Shown: positions 26,097-34,751 of the stretch, piece by piece
Layout: the number at the start of each line of letters is the position of its first letter
How positions within the stretch are numbered: the first letter of the stretch is position 1
From: Candidatus Obscuribacterales bacterium
GTDB taxonomy: Bacteria > Cyanobacteriota > Vampirovibrionia > Obscuribacterales > Obscuribacteraceae
Assembly: GCA_019745415.1 (NCBI GenBank)
Contig: JAIETF010000037.1
Coordinates: 1-64,000, forward strand
Direction: 5' to 3'
DNA length: 64,000 nucleotides
Made by a program: the position numbers and the translations under genes
Notes under the pieces: generated by a model
The model's database searches: none
Told to the model about the DNA's origin: nothing
What the model saw: the letters and a program-made list of their open reading frames with translations, nothing else

Positions 26097-27608
26097 ATGC
26101 AAATTCTTTCGGTCTCAAAGGGCCGCTGTTTTGTTGTTTTTGCTTCGACCCTTTCTATTCTTAGTATTGCCAACGCGGCTGGGGCGCAAGATGCCTTCGG
26201 CTCTGGTCCCGGCGGCGGCGATCGCTTTCGAACCAGCACTTTCGGCTCTAGAACTCGAGTTGGCGACCATACCGTCGTCCAGGGCGTCAATGCGCAGTTG
26301 GTAGACGGCTTCTACTGTTTCGATGGCGAAGCCAGCTCCGATTCTCTAGACGACCTTGGCCAAGCGCCGACCCTGCAGGGCTACACCACTGGCACTATTG
26401 CTCCGGCAGGACCGCTTTTGCCGGGGCAATCTCTTCAGTCTGACAGTTACGGTGAAACCTCAAGCACTGACTTGGTGCGCATTCCCAGAGCAGAGTTCAA
26501 AAAGTTGGTGGAAATGCCTGATGGTTTAGATTTGCTCGGGCTTTCCTTGTGCGATCAGACCTGTCTTGAGATTGCCGCTCAAGAGCCCGCCTCTCCCGAA
26601 TCTATGCTTACCCCTCGCGCCGTGGTGCTTTCGCAAGCGAGCGGAGGAGCCCGCTCTTCTTATAGCGGTAATAATTTTCAGATGTGGCCCGAATCTCTTT
26701 GCGGTTGGAACCTCGGCTCTTATGTTGATCCTGAGCGGCGCGCCCCTGGCGAAGGCGCGGTTGTCGACGGGCGGCTCGACAAGTTTATTGAACCGTCATT
26801 GCTGGCTGAAGTAATGCGAGTGGGCGAGCTATGTGGTAGCAACCCCGATTATTATCCCCGACTAGCCGCCTATGGTCTGAAGTATCGTCGGCACTTTCGT
26901 CAGCGTGCGCCTCGAGAAGTGGCTCTTGATGCCTCAGACGCAGTTAGTAGTAAAGGCGATAGCGAGATAGCGCTGCTCAAGCGGGTCTTGCGCGTGAAGA
27001 CAGATCTTGCGGCTATCAAGCCCCGCAGCGAAGACCCTGCCAGAAGAATGCTCAGTGCTCAAAAATTTGAGAGTGAGGGCAATCTCTATGAGGCGCTCGT
27101 GGACAGGTTGAGGCTGGAAGAAATGCAGGACGACGCTGTCAGTCGTTATCGGGTGGCGGTTCTTTACCGGGCTTTGGGCGAACATAAGCTGGCCTATGAG
27201 AAAGTGAAAGAGGCTCTTGAATGTCATTTCAAGCCATCTGAGAAAGAGATCCAGTGCAAGGCTAATATTCTCGCCGGCGATATCTTGATGGAAGCAGTGA
27301 AAGAGGCTGAAAGGCACGGTTCTCTTGCTATCAGTCAAGCGCGGTTGCGCAATGCTTCGGCTGCCTATCGGCGGGCTTGTCTGCTTGCTCCCGGCGACAT
27401 TGCCGTCGGCGCCAAGCTCTTGAAAGCGGCTCGACTGGCTGAAGCTATGGAAGGCAATATCGAGAACAAGCTTATGCTGGTGGGTGCTTATCGTTATGCC
27501 GGTGATGGCGAGAGTGCGCAGAACTTGCTTGATGAGCTTGTCGCCAATGCCGGCGGCGATATCAGAGTGAAGCAGATTCGTTATGCCATGCAGCTGACGC
27601 GTCGCTAG
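26097..27608 (+). CDS. Secreted protein with TPR-like C-terminus
   Basis: 503 residues. ATG 26097, with GAGG 9 bases ahead, starts a clean signal peptide (VVFASTLSILSIANAAGAQ). Residues about 20-250 are Gly/Ser-rich and of unknown fold; about 310-495 are helical repeats of TPR type (RYRVAVLYRALGEHKLAYEK, LMLVGAYRYAGDGESAQNLL). The in-frame start at 26013 would put the signal sequence internally and is rejected. Exported, function unknown. Confidence 0.7.
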   Translation: MQILSVSKGRCFVVFASTLSILSIANAAGAQDAFGSGPGGGDRFRTSTFGSRTRVGDHTVVQGVNAQLVDGFYCFDGEASSDSLDDLGQAPTLQGYTTGTIAPAGPLLPGQSLQSDSYGETSSTDLVRIPRAEFKKLVEMPDGLDLLGLSLCDQTCLEIAAQEPASPESMLTPRAVVLSQASGGARSSYSGNNFQMWPESLCGWNLGSYVDPERRAPGEGAVVDGRLDKFIEPSLLAEVMRVGELCGSNPDYYPRLAAYGLKYRRHFRQRAPREVALDASDAVSSKGDSEIALLKRVLRVKTDLAAIKPRSEDPARRMLSAQKFESEGNLYEALVDRLRLEEMQDDAVSRYRVAVLYRALGEHKLAYEKVKEALECHFKPSEKEIQCKANILAGDILMEAVKEAERHGSLAISQARLRNASAAYRRACLLAPGDIAVGAKLLKAARLAEAMEGNIENKLMLVGAYRYAGDGESAQNLLDELVANAGGDIRVKQIRYAMQLTRR

Positions 27609-27687
27609 TCACCGCAATAATTTATCCGGTTTCGTACTAGTACCATAGCGCCTCTTTGAGCGACATCTTATTATGCCGATACTCCCC

Positions 27688-27693
27688 TATATT
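27688..27693 (+). promoter_or_regulatory. -10 element, possibly leaderless
   Basis: TATATT lies only 5 bases ahead of ATG 27699, which has no Shine-Dalgarno sequence. A transcript from it would begin at or next to the start codon. The -35 is weak. Confidence 0.35.
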
Positions 27694-27698
27694 TACTT

Positions 27699-29126
27699 AT
27701 GAAATTAGATAAAGAAGAGAGCACAAAGACCCCCGCTTCTGTCGATGCAGATAATCGGCACTGGCATGAGCGCGCCCTTTACGGGCTTGCGGCTGCCGCT
27801 CCTTTGGCTCTGTTTGCTTTTCCTCAGACGAGGGCGTTGGCTCGTTCTGCTTTTGGTCTTAAGGCTGAAACCGGGCAGATATTGCAACATGAAGGGGGAA
27901 AGGCTTTGAGGGCTGAGGCCGGGCAGGCGCTAAAGACTGATGGAGCCCTCACTCTCAGGGCGGAGTCTGGACTGGTTCTGAAGAACGAGGGCGGCTTGGC
28001 ATTTAGGGGCAAAGACGGCTTGGCGCAGGCGGGCGCTGGAGAGCTTGAAATTCCGCCGGTGTTTTCAATTAAGTCGCTCGATATAGATGCCCATATGGCT
28101 CCCGGTAGTCGGGCGGCTATCGCTGCTGGCTCAAAGCTCTATAACCCCGAGCTGGCAAGCGGCTTTGCTTCCGGCTTGCGAGAAGACAGCCGCCGTCTTT
28201 TCCCTGATACTTTCAGGGCTTATATGCCTCTTGAGCCCTATAAGAAAATAGCCGGTGCCCTTGATAAAGATGCCCCGGAGTTTTTGCATTTTGCCGGTCA
28301 GGTGGACCGCTGGCAGCCGGTGCTCAATCGTCATGCCAATGCCCTTGCCGACAGGGTCGGAATGCCCCGGGTCAAGGTCAATGTCTGGCTGGACGAGCTT
28401 GGCAGCCGCGGGCTTTACGATGTGCCGACCAATGAAATGCGCGTCAACTATGGCGAACTTTTGAGACCGCGTCAGCTGGCTGAGACTATTTATCATGAGG
28501 GCACCCATGCCGAGCAGCTGAATCTATTGGTGCGGGCTCAGGCAGACAAGTTGGGCTTGCCCGCCAAACCTTTGGCTTCGCAGATCGATGAGCTGGGTCT
28601 GACCATGCGCAAGAATTTTGGGCTTGAACAGGGCTTTAACGCCGCCTATTTAGATGAAGCCATGCATCTGCGCGGTGGTGCGAAGCTGACCAAGCCAGAG
28701 TTGGAGCGAGCCAAAGCTCTGCGTAAGAGTCTGGCTTCTTTAGGTGAAGGTCATAATATTGATGCATACGAAGACGCGCTTTTTCGTGACTACCTAAGCA
28801 GAATGCCAAGAAACGGACAGGGCTTTTCTGAATTTTTAGAGCGCAATCCTAGTTTTGCTTCTGAAATGCTTGATTTTGGTCACGGCAAGCGGCTGCCTGC
28901 AGTCAGCCGTCGCTTTTTGACAGACTTTAGGGCAGCCGGCGGTGATACTTCTTTGCTCAATGCTGCTAAAGAAGGAGAAGCTTTTCAGGGTGTGCGCCGT
29001 TCTATGCTTGATGTGCTGGATGGCAACAATCGCAAGCGCCTTTTCGACGGATTGAAATATAGATTCTCAACCCATGAAGTAGAGGCTTTTGAAAACGGTG
29101 CCCTCACTTATTTGCGAGCACATTAG
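27699..29126 (+). CDS. Membrane-anchored HExxH metallopeptidase-like protein with short repeats
   Basis: 475 residues. A hydrophobic segment (about 27-42, ALYGLAAAAPLALFAF), then about five imperfect 11-12-residue repeats of the type LRAEAGQALK (about 54-110), then a helical domain with HEGTH at 266-270, preceded by aliphatic residues as in zinc metallopeptidases (ETIYHEGTH). A third zinc ligand is not obvious. The region before (GLYDVPTNEMRVNYGELL) resembles the edge strand of gluzincin folds. No Shine-Dalgarno sequence. Enzyme activity is inferred from HExxH alone. Confidence 0.65.
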   Translation: MKLDKEESTKTPASVDADNRHWHERALYGLAAAAPLALFAFPQTRALARSAFGLKAETGQILQHEGGKALRAEAGQALKTDGALTLRAESGLVLKNEGGLAFRGKDGLAQAGAGELEIPPVFSIKSLDIDAHMAPGSRAAIAAGSKLYNPELASGFASGLREDSRRLFPDTFRAYMPLEPYKKIAGALDKDAPEFLHFAGQVDRWQPVLNRHANALADRVGMPRVKVNVWLDELGSRGLYDVPTNEMRVNYGELLRPRQLAETIYHEGTHAEQLNLLVRAQADKLGLPAKPLASQIDELGLTMRKNFGLEQGFNAAYLDEAMHLRGGAKLTKPELERAKALRKSLASLGEGHNIDAYEDALFRDYLSRMPRNGQGFSEFLERNPSFASEMLDFGHGKRLPAVSRRFLTDFRAAGGDTSLLNAAKEGEAFQGVRRSMLDVLDGNNRKRLFDGLKYRFSTHEVEAFENGALTYLRAH

Positions 29127-29147
29127 CTAGTTCTGACTGGTTGCCAA

Positions 29148-29184
29148 CAGTCCTGATTGCAGTCCTCATTACAGTCCTCATTAA
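29148..29184. repeat. Short repeat CAGTCCTCATTA
   Basis: Three successive copies of a 12-13-bp unit (CAGTCCTgATTg, CAGTCCTCATTA, CAGTCCTCATTA), just upstream of the di-iron oxygenase promoter. Confidence 0.6.
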
Positions 29185-29210
29185 AAGTATTGAAATCAGG
29201 CTAACAATAC

Positions 29211-29240
29211 TTACCAGAAGGGTGGGTATGCTGCTATATT
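29211..29240 (+). promoter_or_regulatory. Promoter of the di-iron oxygenase-TetR operon
   Basis: Extended -10 TGCTATATT (29232-29240) with a possible -35 TTACCA (29211-29216) at 18 bp. The predicted start point falls inside the palindrome at 29245-29266. Confidence 0.5.
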
Positions 29241-29244
29241 GTTT

Positions 29245-29266
29245 ATTAACCGACCGGTTGGTCAAT
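29245..29266. promoter_or_regulatory. Probable TetR operator
   Basis: A 22-bp inverted repeat centred at 29255/29256, with 9 of 11 base pairs matching (half-site ATT-R-ACC-R-ACC). It covers the expected transcription start, so bound repressor would block initiation. The cognate protein is most likely the TetR-family product at 30401, which is in the same operon. Confidence 0.7.
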
Positions 29267-29312
29267 TAATGAAATAGGTCGCAGTTACCGGACAGTCGCC
29301 GAGGATCGAAAC

Positions 29313-30401
29313 ATGGCTACCAAAGCAAAAGTAAAAAGCGATAAGTCGCTCATTATGCCGCCCAGTATTCACGAGTCGATGCCCGACCCGGCCAAGCTCT
29401 TGCTGGAATGTGAAGAGGCGCCGCAGATAACCGAGAAGCTCAATATTTTCCCGATGGCGTGGAAAGTCGAGACTCCTCGCTTGCTTGATATCTATGAGAT
29501 GTCGCGGGACCCGGGTTGGTCGCCCAGCCAATTGCCCTGGCGTACTCTAGAAGTAGACAAAATGACCCTCGACCAGCGTTATGCCATCGCCTATTGGTTC
29601 GCCTTGCTTTCGGTCTTTGATGCTTCCGGTCCTGCTGTTTTTTGCCGCGCCATGATTCATGCCTATGAGACCCATGAAGAAGACGCGATTCGCAAATGTT
29701 TCTTTTCGGTCGCCCGCGACGAGATGAATCACGAAGAAGTCTGCGGCCGCGCCATAACTAAGCTGGTTCCCGGTGGTCCTCTCGATTATGAGCCCGAGAC
29801 CGAACTGGGCAAGTTGGCTAAGAACAACATTCAGTGGCTCTATCACAACGGCGCCCGCTATTGGACCGGCTACAAGAAAGCGGTCGAACATTATCCGATG
29901 GCGATTTTGTTCAGCTCCTTCCTCTTTGGTGAAGTGGCCTCTTCCACCCTCTTCCACAGCATGTATGAACGCACCGAGATTCCGGTCTTCAAAGAAGCTT
30001 TCCGCAATATCGGCCGTGACGAAGGTCGCCACCTCAGTTTCTGTCTGGCGCTCTTAAAAGAAGTCTTGCCCAAACTGACCGATGAAGAGAAATCGACCAT
30101 CACTAAGCAGTTCAGAGCCGGTTTCATCTTTCTCTCTGGTATCTTGTATGAGCCACCGGCTGAGTTCTGGCAGCTGCCTCCGACCTTTATGCCTGCCCAG
30201 CGTCTTCTTGAAGAGAAGGCCAGAGAAGCCGGCTTCGGCATTCTCACCTTGGAAGAACGCCGTGAGAACTGGAGAACGGCAGTGGTGCGCCTCAAGACCA
30301 TAGTCGAGCCCTACGGCGTCAAGTTCCCGGCTCTGCCTGAGATAGACGTAGATGGCGAAGACGTCGCCTTCGACTGCGATAAGATCATTCCGATATTCTA
30401 G
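29313..30401 (+). CDS. Ferritin-fold di-iron oxygenase-like protein
   Basis: 362 residues, helical. It carries the two ExxH pairs of di-iron carboxylate proteins: Glu137-x-x-His140 in ARDEMNHEEV and Glu237-x-x-His240 in GRDEGRHLSF. Single carboxylates fit at about Glu119 (AYETHEED) and Glu207 (LFGEVAS). That is the ligand set of the R2/AurF/desaturase superfamily, so an O2-activating oxidase, oxygenase or desaturase is likely; the substrate is unknown. The gene shares one base (TAG/GTG) with the TetR gene downstream, so the two are co-regulated. Confidence 0.75.
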   Translation: MATKAKVKSDKSLIMPPSIHESMPDPAKLLLECEEAPQITEKLNIFPMAWKVETPRLLDIYEMSRDPGWSPSQLPWRTLEVDKMTLDQRYAIAYWFALLSVFDASGPAVFCRAMIHAYETHEEDAIRKCFFSVARDEMNHEEVCGRAITKLVPGGPLDYEPETELGKLAKNNIQWLYHNGARYWTGYKKAVEHYPMAILFSSFLFGEVASSTLFHSMYERTEIPVFKEAFRNIGRDEGRHLSFCLALLKEVLPKLTDEEKSTITKQFRAGFIFLSGILYEPPAEFWQLPPTFMPAQRLLEEKAREAGFGILTLEERRENWRTAVVRLKTIVEPYGVKFPALPEIDVDGEDVAFDCDKIIPIF

Positions 30402-30982
30402 TGGTCAGACCCCGGGCCGAAAATTATGAAGAGCGCCGTGTCGAGATTCTCGATACTGCTGCTGCTTTGTTCGCTGCTCGCGGTTTCGAGGCCACTTCGA
30501 TGTCTGCTATAGCTGGTGGGCTCGGTGTGTCTAAAGCCCTTGTCTATCACTATTTCGAGTCAAAAGAAGAGCTGCTTTTTGAAATGCTTTTGAGCCATTG
30601 TCGGCTCTTGATTGAAACGGCCAATCGGGCGGTTGCTTCTGGTAGTCCGGAAGCGAAGCTGAAAGAGCTGATAGCCAGTTTGATGCAGCTCTATATGAGT
30701 TCGCGCGATAAGCATGTGGTTTTGATGAACTGCTTGAAGGCTCTTTCTCTTGAGCAGCAAGCCGAGATCAAGGGTGAAGAGAAGAAGATTGTCGCCATAA
30801 TCAAAGAGCTGATTGGTCAGATCAAGACTGACTCTTCTGCTGGAGAAATATCGGCCACCGCTATGTATCTAATGGGGTCCATCAACTGGACCTATACCTG
30901 GTTTAAAGAGGGCGGCACCATTTCTGCCCAAGACTATGCCGAGCTTGCGGCGCGGCTATTTCTGGATGGTTTGAAGCACTGA
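30401..30982 (+). CDS. TetR-family transcriptional regulator
   Basis: 193 residues. The N-terminal HTH is typical: ILDTAAALFAARGFEATS, then MSAIAGGLGVSKALVYHYF and the KEELLFEML helix. The C-terminal domain binds an unknown ligand. GTG 30401 overlaps the last base of the di-iron oxygenase stop codon, so translation is coupled. It probably binds the palindrome at 29245-29266 and represses its own operon until a ligand, perhaps the oxygenase substrate, is present. Confidence 0.9.
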   Translation: MVRPRAENYEERRVEILDTAAALFAARGFEATSMSAIAGGLGVSKALVYHYFESKEELLFEMLLSHCRLLIETANRAVASGSPEAKLKELIASLMQLYMSSRDKHVVLMNCLKALSLEQQAEIKGEEKKIVAIIKELIGQIKTDSSAGEISATAMYLMGSINWTYTWFKEGGTISAQDYAELAARLFLDGLKH

Positions 30983-31015
30983 TTTTAGAGTGTTCCGCAT
31001 GGCACTGTCATGTCC

Positions 31016-31021
31016 TATACT
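31016..31021 (+). promoter_or_regulatory. -10 element, possibly leaderless
   Basis: TATACT ends 6 bases before ATG 31028, which has no Shine-Dalgarno sequence, so the EF-hand transcript may start at the AUG. The -35 is poor. Confidence 0.35.
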
Positions 31022-31027
31022 TGATTT

Positions 31028-31378
31028 ATGAGAGAGCAAACCTACAGTTTCGATTTTGAGAACAGTGAAGGCAGGCGCCGCCACAAGACTGGTGGTTTGT
31101 GCATCGCCGGCACTTTCGCCGAAATCAAGGCTTTTGCTTTCGAACATTTCGATAAGCTCGACAAAGACGGCGATGGTTTTATTTCTAGAGATGAGCTAAA
31201 GGCATCTTTCGAAGACCAGAACACCAGTCAGGAAGCCCGGTCTTACATTTTCTTCTTGCTCAGGCGCCTTGATGAAATTCAAGCTGCCTATAAAGAAGAA
31301 TGGGGTTCTGGTGATGGCATCTCACGGGCCGATATACAAGAGTATTTCAAGACCTGGATAGAGAAAGTTCAGAAGTAG
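31028..31378 (+). CDS. EF-hand protein A
   Basis: 116 residues, no signal peptide. A canonical EF-hand loop, DKDGDGFISRDE (about residues 45-56), lies between two helices and should bind calcium. A second helix-loop-helix near residue 95 (GSGDGISRADIQEYF) keeps the DGIS core but lacks some ligands. It has the same one-good, one-degenerate layout as EF-hand protein B at 53658. It has a possible leaderless start and converges on the TPR gene at 31471. Confidence 0.85.
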   Translation: MREQTYSFDFENSEGRRRHKTGGLCIAGTFAEIKAFAFEHFDKLDKDGDGFISRDELKASFEDQNTSQEARSYIFFLLRRLDEIQAAYKEEWGSGDGISRADIQEYFKTWIEKVQK

Positions 31379-31470
31379 TGGCGCAGCAAGATCTAAGTTT
31401 AAGGCTAGCCAAGCCTGATCTAGCCTGGCTTGCCTTAGCTTAGCTTGCCTTAGCTTAGCCCCGCCTGGCT
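31379..31470. repeat. Intergenic 15-bp direct repeats
   Basis: Two adjoining copies of CTTGCCTTAGCTTAG (31429-31443, 31444-31458), preceded by AAGGC..AAGCC and GGCTTGCCTT segments that can form an imperfect hairpin between the convergent genes. No T-run follows, so terminator function is doubtful. Confidence 0.6.
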
Positions 31471-32703
31471 TTAGTCGGCACTCTTTCCTGAATCAGGTTG
31501 TCCGTCGCCTTGCTTGCGATTTTGATGCCGTTGGTCAGATCGTCTGTCGCTTAGGTCTGATCCAGATTCGTGCCTTCTGGAGCCGTGATCTCGATGCGGA
31601 TGGGACCACTCAAGTTCTGACGGCTTGAGAGTTTTAGCCTTCTCAAAGTCTCTTTCGGCTTCGCTTTTCTTGCCTAAGTGTTCATAGGCCTTGCCGCGGT
31701 TTATATAGTTTTCTTGGGCGAGCGGCTCTAGCTTAATTGCTTCATTTAGATCTCTAATTGCCGGTTCGAACTTTTGCAGGTTGAGCAAGCAGTAGGCTCG
31801 ATTTTGATAGCTTTTCGCCAAACTGCTTTTGTAATACTTGTCACTGGTGAAGAGGGCGCGCTCAGCCGGTTTTTTGTACTCGGCGACGGCTTTGTCGAAC
31901 TGTGCTATGGCCTGTTCGAACAGCCCTTCGTCTCTGGTGGTGCGACCCTTCTCATAGTATTCCAGGGCTTTGCTCTTCTTGGCACCGGCGCTGCCCTCTT
32001 TGTAATAGAGCTTGGCTCGCTCTTCCCAGAATGTATGCAGCTTTCTTTGAATTAGTTCGGTGGAATTTTTGCTGATGTTCAGTCGGCCTTCCATGCCGAG
32101 TTTGCTCATATCCTTTTCAAGGAAGGGCGGTACTGGTCTGAGGCTTGAAGCTTTAGCTAGATCATTGAGATAACCTTGGCGATCGCCTTTGGCTTTGCAG
32201 AGGCCGGCACGAATCTTGTAAGGCATGGCATAGTCGGGGCAGAATGTAATGGCATCGGTGACATCAGCTTCGGCTTCTTCGCCCTTGTTTAGTTTTAGCT
32301 GAGCCAGGGCTCGGGCTAGATAAACCCTTGAGATTCGAAAATTGAGGAAAGCTTTGTCTTTGTATAAGGCTCTCTCTTCTTTGCTTTTGTATCTTTCGGC
32401 GGCCTTGTCGAATTGCCCTAGCGCTGCCTTGTATTGCCCGGCTGCCATGAGTTTTCCACCTTCGGCATAAGCTTTGTCGGCAGTGCTCTTGCTCATACCG
32501 ACAGCGCCTTCCGCAAAGTAAGGAGAATAGAGTTTCTTTTCGAATTCGGCGATGTCTTTCTGCAATGCTTGCTGGTCTTTGGCTGAAAAGTTTATTTCGG
32601 GCTCTTTCCCAAACACAAGAGCTGGGCTTTGCCAGAGCAAAGATAGGCAAGCAAGCAAGGTGGAAAGTCTGAGGAGCCCAACCGGTGCTTGTTTTCTCGG
32701 CAT
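31471..32703 (-). CDS. Secreted TPR-repeat protein
   Basis: 410 residues. ATG 32703 starts a signal peptide (LRLSTLLACLSLLWQSPALVFG); the frame opens 103 codons earlier, but that part overlaps the divergent J-domain-like gene and is not used. Two blocks of TPRs follow (DKAYAEGGKLMAAGQYKAAL and YQNRAYCLLNLQKFEPAIRD are typical), separated by a helical linker. The C-terminus is His/Arg/Asp-rich and disordered. Exported scaffold protein, partner unknown. Confidence 0.8.
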   Translation of the reverse strand: MPRKQAPVGLLRLSTLLACLSLLWQSPALVFGKEPEINFSAKDQQALQKDIAEFEKKLYSPYFAEGAVGMSKSTADKAYAEGGKLMAAGQYKAALGQFDKAAERYKSKEERALYKDKAFLNFRISRVYLARALAQLKLNKGEEAEADVTDAITFCPDYAMPYKIRAGLCKAKGDRQGYLNDLAKASSLRPVPPFLEKDMSKLGMEGRLNISKNSTELIQRKLHTFWEERAKLYYKEGSAGAKKSKALEYYEKGRTTRDEGLFEQAIAQFDKAVAEYKKPAERALFTSDKYYKSSLAKSYQNRAYCLLNLQKFEPAIRDLNEAIKLEPLAQENYINRGKAYEHLGKKSEAERDFEKAKTLKPSELEWSHPHRDHGSRRHESGSDLSDRRSDQRHQNRKQGDGQPDSGKSAD

Positions 32704-32796
32704 TCGCGTTTCCAATTTTTTCTTTACCCCTGCTAAAATACTGGCTGGAACAAATAGTTTGTACCCGCTAGTAATGTTTCTATTGAGTTCGAGGTT

Positions 32797-34008
32797 GTGC
32801 AGCCTAATCCTATTCATAAGGCACTTGCCGCAATAGACTTGGAACCGGGCGCCAGCTGGGAAGAGATAGTCGCCCGTCATAAAGTTTTGGTGCGTTTCTG
32901 GCATTCCGACAAGGCTCGGGTGGAGGACCGCCAGATAGCTGATAAAGAGATGGCGCGCTTCAACCATGCTCGCGACGTTCTCAAAGAACACTATCAAAGC
33001 AATGAACACCACGGCGGTGTCGGTTGTCTCTGCAAGCCTTCGGGCGAGGGCGGCGCTGCCGCTTTTTCAGAACAGTCCAACCAGCCAGATCAGTCAGGCA
33101 AGTCAGATAAGTCAAATACGACAGATAAAGCAGATAAAACAAACAAAACAAACAGGACCAGCGGTTCGGAGAGAACAAGCAATTATTCCGGCACTGCTTC
33201 TGCCGGTAAGCAAACATATAGTGCGCCTTCTGCCAATTCATCTAGTAACGCGCATCCTGCCGGCGGTAAGGTGAGCCGATTCTACAACCGGTTGTCGCCG
33301 GAGAACAAAGTGGCAGTCAAGATTCTTGCTTTCTTTGCTGTACTTATTCTTGTTGGTGGTTCGCTTCGCATTCTCTTTCCGTCACGCGACGCCAAGCCTA
33401 TCGAGAGTGATCTTTCTTCTGTAAGAAACTCCTCTGCTGCAAGATCTGCTTTCCCTAAAAGTCTTTCTGTATCAGGCACTGAATCAGGCTCTGTATCAGG
33501 TACTGCACCGGGCTCTGAACCGGGCTCTGAACCGGGCTCTGTGTCTGCCCCGATCTTACCAAAAGAGCAAATGATGGGCGGCGAGCAATCTCTTTTTAGC
33601 CCTGCCTATCAGCCAGTTCAGAAGCTAGTTCCTAATGACCAGTTTTCAGTCGGCTCATCTAGATTTGGTTCTGATGTTAATGGTGGGAGACACCAAGACT
33701 TAGAGAGGGTGAAAGCTTTGTCGGTTATAGACCGCTACGAAAGAGCGGTGAAAAAGAATGAAGAGAACATTGCTGACTTGGATAACGCCATTAGCGGCCA
33801 AAGAAATTCTCCGGCCCGCCTGCGCCAGTTAAATGACTTTCGTGCTGAACGTCTGCGCCAGCTGGAGGCAGACCGCGCTTCACTGAAAGAGGCTCGCCTT
33901 ATGCTCGAAGAACTCAAGAATAAGGATGAGAATGGGAAAGGGGAAGAAGGGGAGAGGGACGCTCGGGCTTTGGAACTACTGAATAGACATGAACGGAGGC
34001 GCAATTGA
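32797..34008 (+). CDS. J-domain-like membrane protein
   Basis: 403 residues. The first 70 residues look like a J domain (ALAAIDLEPGASWEEIVARH, then a helix with FWHSDKAR, where the HPD tripeptide is HSD). The loss of Pro suggests altered or no DnaK stimulation. A Ser/Thr/Lys/Asp-rich low-complexity linker (about 85-165), one TM helix (VAVKILAFFAVLILVGGSLRI, about 170-190), a Ser-Gly-Thr-Glu repeat, and a C-terminal coiled coil follow. GTG start. It overlaps the 34005 gene by 4 bp (TTGA), so the two form an operon. Confidence 0.7.
   Translation: MQPNPIHKALAAIDLEPGASWEEIVARHKVLVRFWHSDKARVEDRQIADKEMARFNHARDVLKEHYQSNEHHGGVGCLCKPSGEGGAAAFSEQSNQPDQSGKSDKSNTTDKADKTNKTNRTSGSERTSNYSGTASAGKQTYSAPSANSSSNAHPAGGKVSRFYNRLSPENKVAVKILAFFAVLILVGGSLRILFPSRDAKPIESDLSSVRNSSAARSAFPKSLSVSGTESGSVSGTAPGSEPGSEPGSVSAPILPKEQMMGGEQSLFSPAYQPVQKLVPNDQFSVGSSRFGSDVNGGRHQDLERVKALSVIDRYERAVKKNEENIADLDNAISGQRNSPARLRQLNDFRAERLRQLEADRASLKEARLMLEELKNKDENGKGEEGERDARALELLNRHERRRN
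33470..33545. repeat. In-frame 12-bp repeat
   Basis: Tandem units near TCAGGCACTGAA / CCGGGCTCTGAA encode Ser-Gly-Thr-Glu or Pro-Gly-Ser-Glu in the extracytoplasmic linker of the J-domain-like protein. Confidence 0.75.
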
Positions 34009-34751
34009 AAGCGGCGAGATGGAAGTTTCACTTGGCGGTGGTACTACTTCTGGTGGCGCTGGTCGGGGGGGCCGTTTTTCTTTATGGTCACTACTATAGT
34101 TTAGCCAAAGAGATAGACGAGCAAATTAAGAAGACAAACTATCTTGAAGCCGCCACTTTGGTGCAGACTGCGGCACTGCCGGTAGTGCCGCAGTGGAGCC
34201 GTGATAACGGCGCTGGCTCATTGTATTTGCTTTCCTACTTGGCGGATTTGGGTTCTGACCAGCATTTAGCCAAGGTGGCTGAAACTGAAGGTGATAGGGT
34301 TTGCCCGGGCGGGGCTTCAGCGGCATGTGCTAATTTGGAGGCTACTTGCACAATTTTAGATTCGCGCCTGAAATTAGATAGTTTGGCGGAAGCTTGTGCT
34401 AGGACTTCGGCTCGTTCGGCTCGGCGCCGGTGTGCGGGTAAAGATTTAGAAGCTACTTTGGTGCTGGCGCGGGCGCTCAATAATCTCGGCGAGATTTATC
34501 GAGCCCATGCTAAACCCAGTCTTGCCGAGCAGGCCCAAAGCGAGTCTATCGAATTAGCAGAAGCGGTGCTGGCCCGAGTGAAAATTTTGCAGGCCGAGCA
34601 AACTTCTTTGCCGCGCGGAATAGACGGGCAAGCTCGCAATATTTTGAGCCAGGCGTTGCAGAGCCAAATGAGTCTTTTCCGCCAATTGGAAAGAAAGGAA
34701 GAGATTGAACCACTGACACTGCGTCTAAAGGAATTGAACGGCAGGCTGTAA
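34005..34751 (+). CDS. Membrane-anchored helical protein
   Basis: 248 residues. N-terminal TM helix (LAVVLLLVALVGGAVFLYGHYY), then an extracytoplasmic helical domain, possibly TPR-like (ALNNLGEIYRAHAKPSLAEQ). Several cysteines (VCPGG, ACANLEATC, EACAR, RRCAG) could form disulphides. The TTG start has GGAGGCGCAA upstream and overlaps the previous stop codon, so it is translated together with the J-domain-like protein. Function unknown. Confidence 0.7.
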   Translation: MKAARWKFHLAVVLLLVALVGGAVFLYGHYYSLAKEIDEQIKKTNYLEAATLVQTAALPVVPQWSRDNGAGSLYLLSYLADLGSDQHLAKVAETEGDRVCPGGASAACANLEATCTILDSRLKLDSLAEACARTSARSARRRCAGKDLEATLVLARALNNLGEIYRAHAKPSLAEQAQSESIELAEAVLARVKILQAEQTSLPRGIDGQARNILSQALQSQMSLFRQLERKEEIEPLTLRLKELNGRL

